From the NCBI GenBank assembly GCA_963742725.1, contig CAVUMX010000004.1:124001-188000 (forward strand): a stretch of 64,000 nucleotides of DNA, given 5' to 3'. Source of the DNA: CAVVAL01 sp963742725. GTDB lineage: Bacteria; Actinomycetota; Actinomycetes; Mycobacteriales; Cryptosporangiaceae. Positions 35,143 through 43,627 of the stretch are shown here, in pieces. The position numbers and the translations under genes are program-made. Numbering within the stretch: the stretch's first letter is position 1; the number at the start of each line of letters is the position of its first letter. A model generated the notes under the pieces. That model was not told the origin of the DNA. It made no database searches and saw only the letters and a program-made list of their open reading frames with translations.

Positions 35143-35191
35143 TTCGGACTTTTGAGGGTTCCCGGGCCTGCCCGACCCTCAAAAGTCCGAA
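35143..35191. repeat. 49-bp palindrome, copy 6, between the hydrolase and glycosylase genes
   Basis: Perfect 17-nt arms at 35143-35159 and 35175-35191 with a 15-nt loop. The flanks are CCCACC on the left and ACTCGG on the right, the reverse of copies 4 and 5. There is no long C-rich tract at this copy. Confidence 0.93.
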
Positions 35192-35219
35192 ACTCGGCGA
35201 GGCCAGGGACAATGGCGGC

Positions 35220-35981
35220 ATGCCGCTGGAATACCTGCACAGGCCCGGACCTGCCGCCGTCACCTCCGCCGATGTGGCGAAGCTGGCGACGGAGGCCCCG
35301 GACCTACCGGCGCTCGACGCGGCGGTGGCGGCGTGCCGCGCGTGTGACCGGCTCGTCGACTGGCGCGAGCAGGTGGCGCGCGAGAAGCGGGCGTCGTTCG
35401 CCGACCAGACCTACTGGGGACGCCCGGCGCCCGGCTTCGGCCCGTCCGACGCGCGGATCGCCGTCCTGGGCCTGGCCCCGGCGGCGCACGGCGCCAACCG
35501 CACCGGCCGGGTGTTCACCGGCGACCGCAGCGGCGACTGGCTCTACGCCGCCCTCCACCGCGCCGGCCTGGCGAACCAGCCGACGAGCGTGTCCGTCGAC
35601 GACGGCCTCGAACTGGTCGACACGCGCATCGTCGCCGCCGTCCGGTGCGCGCCGCCGGCTAACAAGCCGACGCCCCAGGAACGCGACACGTGCCGGCCGT
35701 GGCTCGACCGCGAACTCGCGCTCCTGCCGTCCCTGAAGGTGATGGTCGTTCTTGGCGGTTTCGGCTGGACGGCGCTCTGGCCGGCGCTGCGGAACCTCGG
35801 CCACGAGGTACCGGCGCCCCGCCCCGCCTTCGGGCACGGCGTGGAGGTCTCGCTACCCGGCCTGACCTTGCTCGGCTGCTACCACGTGAGCCAGCAGAAC
35901 ACGTTCACCGGACGGCTCACCGAACCCATGCTCGACGCCGTGTTCACCCGCGCGGTCGAGGCGGCCGGCACCCCCATCTGA
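35220..35981 (+). CDS. Family 5 uracil-DNA glycosylase (UdgB-like)
   Basis: The 253-residue protein has the UdgB motifs. Motif 1 is GLAPAAHGANRTGRVFTGD, in which the usual catalytic aspartate is replaced by alanine as is normal for family 5. The C-terminal motif is CYHVSQQNTFTG. Four cysteines (CRACD near residue 40 plus two in the middle) probably bind a 4Fe-4S cluster. It excises uracil and other deaminated bases, useful in a GC-rich genome. The ATG at 35220 is 28 nt after palindrome copy 6. No partner gene is apparent. Confidence 0.92.
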   Translation: MPLEYLHRPGPAAVTSADVAKLATEAPDLPALDAAVAACRACDRLVDWREQVAREKRASFADQTYWGRPAPGFGPSDARIAVLGLAPAAHGANRTGRVFTGDRSGDWLYAALHRAGLANQPTSVSVDDGLELVDTRIVAAVRCAPPANKPTPQERDTCRPWLDRELALLPSLKVMVVLGGFGWTALWPALRNLGHEVPAPRPAFGHGVEVSLPGLTLLGCYHVSQQNTFTGRLTEPMLDAVFTRAVEAAGTPI

Positions 35982-36043
35982 ATCGTGTCCGCCGTCACGT
36001 GTGTCCGCGCTCTCACCACAGCGACCTCACAGCCGCCGCTCAC

Positions 36044-36049
36044 TAGGCT
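36044..36049 (+). promoter_or_regulatory. -10 hexamer TAGGCT of ndh
   Basis: TAGGCT ends 6 nt before the ndh ATG, which fits a leaderless or very short-leader transcript. A GAGGG stretch between them is too close for a normal ribosome binding site. Confidence 0.5.
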
Positions 36050-36055
36050 GAGGGC

Positions 36056-37381
36056 ATGACGCACATCGTGGTTGTCGGCGGTGGCTACGTGGGGATGTAC
36101 ACCGCCCTCCGTCTTCAGAAGAAGCTCCGCGGCGCCGACATCACCGTCGTCGATCCGCAGCCGCACATGACCTACCAGCCGTTCCTTCCCGAGGCGGCGG
36201 CCGGCAACGTCTCGCCGCGCCACGTCGTCGCGCCGCTGCGCAAGGTGCTGCGCCGCTGCCACCACATCACGGGCTCGGTCGTCGGCATCGACGCCGGCAA
36301 GAAGACCGTGCAGGTCAAGCCGGTGGCGGGCGCGATCCGCGAGCTGACCTACGACCACATCGTGGTGGCGCCCGGCTCGGTCTCCCGGACCCTGCCGATC
36401 CCGGGGCTCAAGGAGAACGCGGTCGGCTTCAAGACGATCGGCGAGGCCATCTACCTGCGGAACCACGTCCTCGGCCAGCTGGACGTCGCCGCGTCGACGG
36501 ACGACAAGGACGTCCGCGCCAAGGCGTTGACGTTCGTGTTCGTCGGCGGCGGCTACGCGGGCATCGAGGCCCTCGCCGAGCTCGAGGACATGGCGCGGGA
36601 CGCGATCAAGTTCTACCCCGAGCTGGAGCAGAGCGAGATGCGCTGGGTCCTGGTCGAGGCGAGCCAGCGGATCCTGCCCGAGGTGGGCCCGGACATGGGC
36701 GTCTACACCGTCGAGCGGCTGCTGGACCGGGGCATGGACCTGCGCCTCAACACCCGCCTGGAGTCCTGTGTGGACGGGCACGTGGTGCTGAGCGACGGCG
36801 ACACGATGGAGGCCGGCACGATCGTCTGGACGGCCGGCGTCAAGGCGAGCCCGATGCTCGCGAACACCGACCTCCCGCTGGACGAGCGCGGCCGGGTCAA
36901 CTGCCTCGCGACCATGCAGGTGGTCGCCGCCGACGGCACGGTCGTCGAGGGCGCGTGGAGCGCGGGCGACTGCGCGTCCGTCCCGGACCTCACCAGCGAC
37001 GTTCCCGGCGCGACCTGCTCGCCGAGCGCGCAGCACGCCGTCCGCCAGGCCAAGGTCCTGGGCGAGAACATCGCCGCCGTCGTCAAGGGCGAGCAGCCCA
37101 GGGAGTACCGGCACAAGCACGCCGGCTCGGTCGCGAGCCTCGGCCTGCACAAGGGCGTCGCCCAGGTGTACGGGATCAAGCTGAAGGGCGTCCTCGCCTG
37201 GCTGATGCACCGCACGTACCACATGAGCCGGGTGCCGACGTTCAACCGCAAGGTCCGGGTCGTCGCCGACTGGACCCTCGCCCTGTTCCTGAAGCGTGAG
37301 GTGGTCTCGCTCGGCCAGCTCCACGACCCCCGCGAGAGCTTCGAACAGGTCGCTGTCCCGGCTGTTCCGCGGGAGCAGTAA
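36056..37381 (+). CDS. ndh: Type II NADH dehydrogenase (NDH-2)
   Basis: The 441-residue flavoprotein oxidises NADH and reduces menaquinone at the inner face of the membrane without pumping protons. FAD binds at VVVGGGYVGMYTALRLQ near the N terminus, and NADH binds at FVFVGGGYAGIEALAELED near residue 160. AGDCASVPDL near residue 300 is the second FAD contact. The C-terminal 60 residues are basic and amphipathic and should mediate membrane attachment. The promoter-like TAGGCT is 6 nt upstream. A strong hairpin follows. Confidence 0.93.
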   Translation: MTHIVVVGGGYVGMYTALRLQKKLRGADITVVDPQPHMTYQPFLPEAAAGNVSPRHVVAPLRKVLRRCHHITGSVVGIDAGKKTVQVKPVAGAIRELTYDHIVVAPGSVSRTLPIPGLKENAVGFKTIGEAIYLRNHVLGQLDVAASTDDKDVRAKALTFVFVGGGYAGIEALAELEDMARDAIKFYPELEQSEMRWVLVEASQRILPEVGPDMGVYTVERLLDRGMDLRLNTRLESCVDGHVVLSDGDTMEAGTIVWTAGVKASPMLANTDLPLDERGRVNCLATMQVVAADGTVVEGAWSAGDCASVPDLTSDVPGATCSPSAQHAVRQAKVLGENIAAVVKGEQPREYRHKHAGSVASLGLHKGVAQVYGIKLKGVLAWLMHRTYHMSRVPTFNRKVRVVADWTLALFLKREVVSLGQLHDPRESFEQVAVPAVPREQ

Positions 37382-37388
37382 CGACTTC

Positions 37389-37419
37389 GGTTCCCCGCCC
37401 GATAAAGGGGCGGGGAACC
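37389..37419 (+). terminator. Hairpin terminator after ndh
   Basis: GGTTCCCCGCCC at 37389-37400 is perfectly complementary to 37408-37419, with a 7-nt loop (37401-37407). There is no T-run, so termination would be of the U-less hairpin kind often proposed for actinobacteria. Confidence 0.6.
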
Positions 37420-37477
37420 GGTCTGTGACGGTTGCCCGGACTTCCACAAAGCCAGGTCTCGCAGTTACCTCTCCGCG

Positions 37478-37483
37478 TAGCGT
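37478..37483 (+). promoter_or_regulatory. -10 hexamer of the tRNA-Leu gene
   Basis: TAGCGT lies 10 nt before the first base of the mature tRNA, a suitable distance for a -10 element. Confidence 0.4.
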
Positions 37484-37493
37484 GTTGACCCAG

Positions 37494-37576
37494 GCCCGGG
37501 TGGTGTAAAGGCAGCCACGGCCGTCTTAAAAACGGCTGCCCGAAAGGGCGTGCGGGTTCGAGTCCCGCCCCGGGCA
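37494..37576 (+). tRNA. bldA: tRNA-Leu (anticodon UAA), bldA type
   Basis: The 83-nt sequence folds into a class II tRNA. The acceptor stem is GCCCGGG (37494-37500) with CCCGGGC (37569-37575) and discriminator A. The D stem is GTG/CAC. The anticodon stem is GCCGT/ACGGC with loop CTTAAAA, giving anticodon UAA at 37527-37529. A long variable arm GCCC-GAAA-GGGC follows, then the T stem GCGGG/CCCGC with loop TTCGAGT. CCA is not encoded. It reads the rare UUA codon. In streptomycetes this tRNA controls development and secondary metabolism; the same role here is inferred. The next gene downstream contains two TTA codons. Confidence 0.95.
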
Positions 37577-37756
37577 CGTGCTGCCCGTCACCGGTCCCCC
37601 CGAGGTCGCGTTAAGTAGTACTCTGCCCACTTTCGGTAGTGCTCGTTCGCAAGACGTCCCCCGCTGTTCACCTATGTATCGTGCGGACATCACCCGGCTC
37701 TGTTCCGGACGAGTGGACAACACACACCACACCGAACGGGCAGGGAGTCACAGGGG

Positions 37757-39355
37757 ATGCCGGACACCGGACGCGAGCACTACCTTGCGCCAGCGCCGAG
37801 CGGCGCTGCTCCGGCGATCCCCAGCCAGGCGCTGCCGATGAGTCGGCTCGGCGGAGACACGATCGAACTGGTGACCGCGGCCAGCCTGACCGTCGCACCT
37901 GAGCAGCGGGGGTCCAGGCCCGGCACCACGTACGCCAGGGCGGCCGCGCCGGCGAGGGACTGGGAGAAGCGCTACGTCCTCACGCTGGTCGCCATCGACG
38001 CGGTGATCGCGCTGGTCGCCGGCATGACGGCGTTCGGCATCCGGTTCGGCAACAACAGGTCCTTACCGCTGGAGTACATCGCCGCGAGCCTGCTCTTCCC
38101 GCTCGCCTGGATCGTCGCGCTCGTGTTCGCCCGGGCGTACGAACGCCGGTTCCTGTTCGTCGGGAACGAGGAGTACCGCCGGTTCCTCAACGCGGGCGTC
38201 GGCCTGACCGCCACCGTGGCGCTCGTCGCGTACGCCGCCAACTTCCAGTTCGCCCGCGGCTACGTCGTCGTGGCGCTGCCGCTGGTGACGATCGCCGGGC
38301 TCGTCGGCCGGTACGTCCGCCGCAAGTACCTCTTCGCGCGCCGAGCCCAGGGCGACTGCATGCGCCGCGTCGTCGTCCTCGGTTACGAGCGTCCGGTCGC
38401 GACGCTCGCCCGGCAGCTCGCCCGCGAGCGGTACCACGGCATGGAGGTCGTCGGCGCCTGCCTGCCGCCGGACCACACGAGCGGTTCGCGCATCGCCGAC
38501 GTCGAACTGACCGTGTACGGCACGTTCGACACGGTCGGCGAAGCGGTCCGCGCCGCCCGGGCGGACACGGTCGCGATCCTGCCCTGCCCCGAGATGGACT
38601 CGTTCGCGCTGCGCCGGATCTCCTGGGAACTGGAGAAGACCGGTACGGACCTGGTCGTGACGAGCGCGCTGCTCGACGTCGCCGGCCCGCGCACCAGCAT
38701 CCGGCCCGTCGACGGCCTGCCGATGCTGCACGTCGAACCCGCCGAGCTGACCGGCGCGCGGCGCCTCACCAAGGCGGCGTTCGACCGCGTCCTGTCCACG
38801 GTCGCGCTGATCGTCGTCGCGCCGCTGCTCGGTGCGCTCGCCGCCGCCGTCCGATTAACGAGCAAGGGCCCTGCCTTCTTCACACAGGTCCGGGTCGGGC
38901 GCGACGGCCGCGAGTTCACGATCTACAAGCTCCGCACGATGTACGCCGACGCCGAGGAACGCCTCGCCGAGCTGGCCGCCCAGAACGAGCACGACGGGCT
39001 GCTGTTCAAGATCCGTGACGACCCCCGGATCACGCCGCTCGGCCGATTCCTCCGGCGGTACTCCCTCGACGAGCTTCCGCAGCTCATCAACGTCTTCCTC
39101 GGCAACATGAGCCTGGTCGGGCCGCGCCCGCCGCTGCCGTCCGAGGTCGCCCAGTACCCCGAGGACCTGCTGCGGCGACTCGCCGTCAAGCCCGGAATCA
39201 CCGGCTTGTGGCAGGTCAGCGGCCGTTCGAACCTGTCCTGGGAGGACACGGTTCGGCTCGACCTCCGGTACGTGGAGAACTGGTCCCTCACGTTCGACCT
39301 GGTTATCCTCCTGCGGACCGCGACGGCGATCGTGCGCGCGTCAGGCGCATACTGA
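37757..39355 (+). CDS. Exopolysaccharide priming glycosyltransferase with TTA codons
   Basis: The 532-residue protein has about five membrane helices in its first half, a nucleotide-binding-like domain in the middle, and a C-terminal bacterial sugar transferase domain. That domain shows GREFTIYKLRTMYADAEERL, DDPRITPLGRFLRRYSLDE, LPQLINVFLGNMSLVGPRP and PGITGLWQVSGRSNLSWED, ending in GAY. It transfers a sugar-1-phosphate to undecaprenyl phosphate. Codons 103 (38063-38065) and 367 (38855-38857) are TTA, so translation should depend on the UUA tRNA encoded 180 nt upstream. The ATG at 37757 has AGGGAG at 37742-37747. It is paralogous to the protein encoded at 13619-15055. Confidence 0.92.
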   Translation: MPDTGREHYLAPAPSGAAPAIPSQALPMSRLGGDTIELVTAASLTVAPEQRGSRPGTTYARAAAPARDWEKRYVLTLVAIDAVIALVAGMTAFGIRFGNNRSLPLEYIAASLLFPLAWIVALVFARAYERRFLFVGNEEYRRFLNAGVGLTATVALVAYAANFQFARGYVVVALPLVTIAGLVGRYVRRKYLFARRAQGDCMRRVVVLGYERPVATLARQLARERYHGMEVVGACLPPDHTSGSRIADVELTVYGTFDTVGEAVRAARADTVAILPCPEMDSFALRRISWELEKTGTDLVVTSALLDVAGPRTSIRPVDGLPMLHVEPAELTGARRLTKAAFDRVLSTVALIVVAPLLGALAAAVRLTSKGPAFFTQVRVGRDGREFTIYKLRTMYADAEERLAELAAQNEHDGLLFKIRDDPRITPLGRFLRRYSLDELPQLINVFLGNMSLVGPRPPLPSEVAQYPEDLLRRLAVKPGITGLWQVSGRSNLSWEDTVRLDLRYVENWSLTFDLVILLRTATAIVRASGAY

Positions 39356-39491
39356 CCGGTACCGAACGGCTGATCGCACCTCGTCCGGCAGGCCGGAATC
39401 GGGCCGCTGGGTACCGTAGGAGCCTGTCGGGGCCGACAATTCGGAGTGACACGCCGATCGACTGGGCGGTCGATGGGCTGCGGAAGGAAAT

Positions 39492-41363
39492 ATGGCGATG
39501 GATTCGACCACGGGTGCCGGGGGCCCGGCGATGGACACGGCGGGCCTACTGGCGGCGGTACGCCACCGCTGGTGGGTCATCGTCGCCTTCGCCGTGCTCG
39601 GCGTGGCCGGGGCGGTCGCCGCCGTCCAATTCGTGCCGTCGACGTACAAGGCGACGACGACCCTGCTGGTCACGACCACGGGCGCCGAGCAGGCCGTGGC
39701 CGCCACCGCCGGCCGCGACAAGCTGATCAACCTGGAGACCGAGGCGCAGATCCTCACCAGCGTCACGGTCGCCGAGCGGGCCAGGACCACGCTGGGCACC
39801 TCGCGCAGCGCCACCGATCTCGCCGGCGACATCAGCGTCGAGGTACCGCCGAACACCACGCTCCTCAACGTCAGCGCCACGGCCGGCTCCCCGGCCGACG
39901 CCCAGAAGGAATCGCGGGTCTTCGCCGAGGAGTACCTGAAGCAGCGCGCCGAGGTGGCGAACGCCGCGATCGACGGCCAGGTGAAGATCTTCCAGGCCCG
40001 GATCACCGAGACGACGAAGCGCCTCCAGTCGGTGTCCGGCCAGAGCGTGACGCTGCCGCAGAACTCGCCCGACCGCGCCTACGCCGAACTCCAGCAGCGC
40101 ATCCTGATCGACCAGATCACGAACCTGTCGGATGAGCTGAGCAAGCTCCAGGCCATCACGGTCACCCCGGGTCGCGTCCTGAGCCTGGCCGGGCTTCCGG
40201 AGAAGCCGCAGCAGTCGTCCCCGTTCGTCTACCTCGCCGCCGGGCTGCTCCTCGGGCTGGTCCTCGGCCTCGCCGTGGCGCTCCTGCTCGCGCGGCTCGA
40301 CCGGCACATCCGCTGGCCCGCCGACATCGAGGCGCTCGGGCACGTGCCGCTGCTCGGTGCGATCCCGTCGGCCGGTCACCAGAAGAAGGCGATGCTCCCG
40401 GCGGTGGCGCCGAGCGCGAGCCCGATCGGCCAGTCGTTCGGCCAGATCCGCAACGCCGTCACGACCGCCCTCCCGGACCGGCCCGCGACGCTGCTCATCG
40501 CCGGCGTCGACCACGGTCCCGGCGCGAGCGTCGTCGCCGCCAACCTCGCCGTGGCGCTGGCCCGGTCCGGCGTGCCGGTGCTGATGGTCTGCGCCGACAT
40601 GGAGGGCTCCAGCGCCGAGCGGATGCTGGGGCTCGAAGGGCTGACCCCGGCCAAGGGCCTCGCCGAGGCGCTGGCCACCGACGTCGACCCCGCCACGCTG
40701 CTGCGCGCGTCGCCGGCCGTCCGGGGGCTGTGGGTCCTCGGGACGGGCGTCGCCAAGGCGGACGCGCTGGACCTGCTCCAGTCCCGTCAGTTCGAGTGGG
40801 TGCTGAGCGTCGTCCGCGAGGACTACTACGTGGTGGTCGAGGCGCCGCCCACCTCGGCGGGCGCGGAGGCCCAGGCCATGGCCCGGCTCTGCGACGCCGC
40901 CGCGCTGGTCGTCGAGGCCGGCCGCACCAAGCTCGAAACGCTGGACGAGGGCGCCCGCCAGATCTCCCGGGTCGGCACGCCGCTGCTCGGCGCGGTCATG
41001 GTCGAGCGGCAGCCAGGGCCGGTGCGCAAGCCGGCGAAGCGGGTGCACCATGCCGAACCGGTCCTCGGCGGCGCCCCGGTCGGCGCGGTCCCCGACACCC
41101 CGGCCGGGCGCCGGGCGGCGTCGCTCCAGGCCGACCCGACGGTGGCCATCCGTACCGGCGACCTCGCCGCGCTGCGTGCCGCCGCCGACGCCGAGCAGGC
41201 TGCCCGCTCCGCGCGGGGCGAGGTGGTCGAGACGGCCGCGATCAACCTCGACGCGCTCAGCAGCCTGCGGCGGTTCAGCTCCAGCTCCCCGGACCCCGAG
41301 CCCGACGAGGAGCCGGCGAGCCCGGAGCCGGCCGCGAAGGACGACAACAGCGTCGCGTCCTGA
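39492..41363 (+). CDS. Wzz/Wzc-like polysaccharide co-polymerase with a degenerate kinase domain
   Basis: The 623-residue protein has a Wzz domain: a helix at about 20-38 (WWVIVAFAVLGVAGAVAAV), an external part with STYKATTTLLVTT, and a second helix around 240-260. A cytosolic domain like the BY-kinase/ParA fold follows. Its Walker A region reads GVDHGPGASVVAANLAVALA, where canonical proteins have GKST or GKT, so the P-loop lysine is missing. The second Asp motif is also altered (VLMVCADMEGSS). It may be a regulatory pseudokinase rather than a tyrosine kinase. A 110-residue disordered acidic tail ends the protein. ATG 39492 or 39498 is possible. It follows the priming transferase. Confidence 0.78.
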   Translation: MAMDSTTGAGGPAMDTAGLLAAVRHRWWVIVAFAVLGVAGAVAAVQFVPSTYKATTTLLVTTTGAEQAVAATAGRDKLINLETEAQILTSVTVAERARTTLGTSRSATDLAGDISVEVPPNTTLLNVSATAGSPADAQKESRVFAEEYLKQRAEVANAAIDGQVKIFQARITETTKRLQSVSGQSVTLPQNSPDRAYAELQQRILIDQITNLSDELSKLQAITVTPGRVLSLAGLPEKPQQSSPFVYLAAGLLLGLVLGLAVALLLARLDRHIRWPADIEALGHVPLLGAIPSAGHQKKAMLPAVAPSASPIGQSFGQIRNAVTTALPDRPATLLIAGVDHGPGASVVAANLAVALARSGVPVLMVCADMEGSSAERMLGLEGLTPAKGLAEALATDVDPATLLRASPAVRGLWVLGTGVAKADALDLLQSRQFEWVLSVVREDYYVVVEAPPTSAGAEAQAMARLCDAAALVVEAGRTKLETLDEGARQISRVGTPLLGAVMVERQPGPVRKPAKRVHHAEPVLGGAPVGAVPDTPAGRRAASLQADPTVAIRTGDLAALRAAADAEQAARSARGEVVETAAINLDALSSLRRFSSSSPDPEPDEEPASPEPAAKDDNSVAS

Positions 41364-41538
41364 GAGTGTCCACCAATAGGGCGCTGGCCGGCTGCGGCGG
41401 CGCCAGACGCCGACCGGACTGCGTTGTCACGTGTCATCACAGAGTCGCGCATGCAACAACGGCATGCGCTCCTCCTCCGCCTTGCCGGACCGACGCCTGG
41501 CATCCGCCTCGCTCGGCCGTCCCTATTGGTGCACACTC
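41364..41538. repeat. MITE-like palindromic element E2 (175 bp)
   Basis: GAGTGTCCACCAATAGGG (41364-41381) pairs with 41521-41538 with one mismatch, and weaker complementarity continues inward for about 40 more bases on each side. Near the centre GCGCATGC (41447-41454) and GCATGCGC (41462-41469) form a perfect inverted repeat. CTCCTCCTCCGCCTTG at 41469-41484 is identical to a segment of element E1. It starts at the first base after the upstream stop codon. No transposase is encoded. Confidence 0.7.
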
Positions 41539-41601
41539 ACGTGCATCACCCGGCCGTGCTCGGTGCTCTGTCCTTGTGTCAGGTCTGTGGAAGGGGAGTC
41601 T

Positions 41602-42531
41602 GTGCGGTTAGACGCGGCGAACGCGCCGTCGGTGACGGTGCTCGTGCCGACCCATCAGCGTCCGGAGAAGGTCCGTCGCGCTTTACGCAGCGTGGTTGAC
41701 CAGGACTATCCGGGTGAGCTCAAGGCCATCGTCGTGTTCGACCGCAGCGAGCCCGACCCGTCGCTGATCGAGGAGTTCGCCCCGCTGCCGCTCCAGGTGC
41801 TCGCCAACGACCGCACGCCGGGTCTGTGCGGCGGCCGCAACACCGGCATCCTCGCCGCCGACACCGAGTTCGTGGCGTTCCTGGACGACGACGACGAGTG
41901 GCTGCCGGGCAAGCTGGCCGCCCAGGCCGAGGCGCTGCTCGACGAGCCGTCCGCCGAGTTCGTCTCGACCAGCATGCTCGTCGACTTCCGCGGCACGCTC
42001 AGCGAACGGCTCGCCGGCCGGGACCGGGTCACCTACGACGAGCTGCTGGCGTCCCGGATGGCGATGCTGCACTCCTCGTCGTACCTGATCCGCCGCTCGG
42101 CGCTGCTCGGCGACCTCGGCCTGATGAGCGAGGTCATCCCCGGCGGCGTCTACGAGGACTGGGACGTGCTGCTCCGCGCCGCCCGCCGCCGCCCGATCGT
42201 GCACGTCGACCGCCCGCTGGTCCGGATCGAGTGGGGCCGCTCGTCCTACTTCGACGAGCAGTGGGAGACGAAGGTCGCCGCGCTCAACTGGATCCTCGAC
42301 AACTATCCCGACCTGCGCAGTTCCAAGGTCGGCACCGGACGGCTGCTCGGCCAGCTCGCGTTCGCCCACGCCGCCCTGCGGCGTCGCGGCATGGCCGTCC
42401 GCACGGCCGCGCGCACGTTCCGCACCAACTGGCGGGAGCCGCGCGGCGTCCTGGCCCTGGCGGTCGCGGCGGGGCTGGTCTCCGCCTCGACGGTCATGCG
42501 TGTGCTGCACGAGCGCGGCCGGGGCGTGTGA
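41602..42531 (+). CDS. Glycosyltransferase family 2 protein with early TTA codons
   Basis: The 309-residue GT-A protein starts with SVTVLVPTHQRPEKVRRAL, followed by GGRNTGILAADTEFVAFLDDDDEW, which holds the DxD metal site. GGVYEDWDVLLRAARR near residue 190 is the acceptor-side motif. GTG 41602 was chosen because AAGGGGAG lies at 41591-41598. Codon 3 (41608-41610) and codon 28 (41683-41685) are TTA, so translation would stall early without the UUA tRNA. The 238-nt gap upstream is largely filled by element E2. It presumably elongates the exopolysaccharide initiated by the upstream transferase. Confidence 0.9.
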   Translation: MRLDAANAPSVTVLVPTHQRPEKVRRALRSVVDQDYPGELKAIVVFDRSEPDPSLIEEFAPLPLQVLANDRTPGLCGGRNTGILAADTEFVAFLDDDDEWLPGKLAAQAEALLDEPSAEFVSTSMLVDFRGTLSERLAGRDRVTYDELLASRMAMLHSSSYLIRRSALLGDLGLMSEVIPGGVYEDWDVLLRAARRRPIVHVDRPLVRIEWGRSSYFDEQWETKVAALNWILDNYPDLRSSKVGTGRLLGQLAFAHAALRRRGMAVRTAARTFRTNWREPRGVLALAVAAGLVSASTVMRVLHERGRGV

Positions 42532-42704
42532 TGAGGCTCTGTCTGCTGTCCTGTACGGGCCGCCGCCCGGCCAGTTCCGGTGGACGCGCCCGCGGATTCG
42601 TGATCGGCGGCCGGGCACCGGTCGACCTCGCCGCCGACGAGCGCCGGTACGCCGAGGCGATCCGCCGGATGCTCGTGCGCCGGGCTGCCCGTTACCGGCC
42701 ATAG
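42531..42704 (+). CDS. Possible small basic protein coupled to the glycosyltransferase
   Basis: A 57-codon frame starts at the ATG in the TGATG overlap with the glycosyltransferase stop, a typical coupling signal. The product is arginine-rich, and the last 25 residues (ADERRYAEAIRRMLVRRAAR) could be a helix. No family is recognised. It may be a real accessory peptide or the remnant of a longer gene. Confidence 0.35.
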   Translation: MRLCLLSCTGRRPASSGGRARGFVIGGRAPVDLAADERRYAEAIRRMLVRRAARYRP

Positions 42705-42731
42705 CCCCTGATCTTTGCCGCTTGCGCGCGC

Positions 42732-42737
42732 TACGCT
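42732..42737 (+). promoter_or_regulatory. -10 hexamer TACGCT upstream of the BI-1-like gene
   Basis: TACGCT sits 48 nt before the GTG start, leaving a leader with GAGGGGG at about 42775-42780 as ribosome binding site. Confidence 0.4.
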
Positions 42738-42784
42738 GGTAGTGCGGCCATTGGAAGGCCGCGTACAGCCTTCGAGGGGGCGAC

Positions 42785-43627
42785 GTGAAGAGCAGCAACC
42801 CCGTGCTGGGCAGGATCGTCGAACGATCCAGCCAGCACGCGTCCTTCCAGCGCAGTTCGGTGCAGCAGCCGTACGGCACGCAGGGATATGGCACCACGCC
42901 CGAGTACGGCGCCGGCGCGCCCGGCGGGTTCGCACCGGCACGCTCCGACCGGATGACCATCGACGACGTCGTGATCCGCACGCTCGGCCTGCTGGCCATC
43001 GTCGGTGTGGTCGGCGCGCTGTCCTGGGCGCTCATCCCGACCGGGGTGTCGACGCTGGCGCTGTTCGGCGCCGCGGGCATCGGCCTGATCCTCGGCCTGG
43101 TCATCTCGTTCAAGGGGATCACGAACCCGCCGCTGATCATCGCCTACGCCGCCGTCGAAGGCGTGCTCGTCGGCGTCATCAGCCGGTTCTTCGAGGCGGC
43201 CTACCCCGGCATCGTGGTCCAGGCCGTCACCGCGACCTTCGGCGTCTTCTTCGGCATGGCCGCGCTGTACAAGTTCAAGGTCATCCGCGCGACGCCGACG
43301 TTCGTCAAGTGGGTCACCGGCGCCCTTATCGGCGTCGTCGCGCTGATGCTGGTCAACTTCCTGCTGGCGATCTTCGGCGTGGGTGGCGGCGAAGGCCTCG
43401 GGCTGCGGGACAGCAGCGGCGACGTGAACGCGCTCGCGTTCGGCTTCAGCATCCTGTGCATCGGCGTCGCGGCGCTGACGTTCATCCTCGACTTCAAGGC
43501 CATCGAGGACGGCGTGAACGCCGGGGTGGAGCAGAAGTACGCGTGGTACGCCTCGTTCGGCATCCTGGTCGGCCTGATCTGGCTGTACCTGGAGATCCTG
43601 CGCTTCATCTCCTACCTACGCCGCTGA
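42785..43627 (+). CDS. BI-1/YccA-like seven-helix membrane protein
   Basis: The 280-residue protein has a polar N terminus of about 60 residues rich in Ser, Gly and Tyr, then seven hydrophobic helices and a short basic end (LRFISYLRR). The helix pattern and the motif FGFSILCIGVAALTFILDF near the end match Bax-inhibitor-1-related bacterial proteins. Such proteins are thought to be channels or to interact with the FtsH protease. GTG 42785 follows GAGGGGG. A short gene overlaps its stop. The role here is not known. Confidence 0.85.
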   Translation: MKSSNPVLGRIVERSSQHASFQRSSVQQPYGTQGYGTTPEYGAGAPGGFAPARSDRMTIDDVVIRTLGLLAIVGVVGALSWALIPTGVSTLALFGAAGIGLILGLVISFKGITNPPLIIAYAAVEGVLVGVISRFFEAAYPGIVVQAVTATFGVFFGMAALYKFKVIRATPTFVKWVTGALIGVVALMLVNFLLAIFGVGGGEGLGLRDSSGDVNALAFGFSILCIGVAALTFILDFKAIEDGVNAGVEQKYAWYASFGILVGLIWLYLEILRFISYLRR

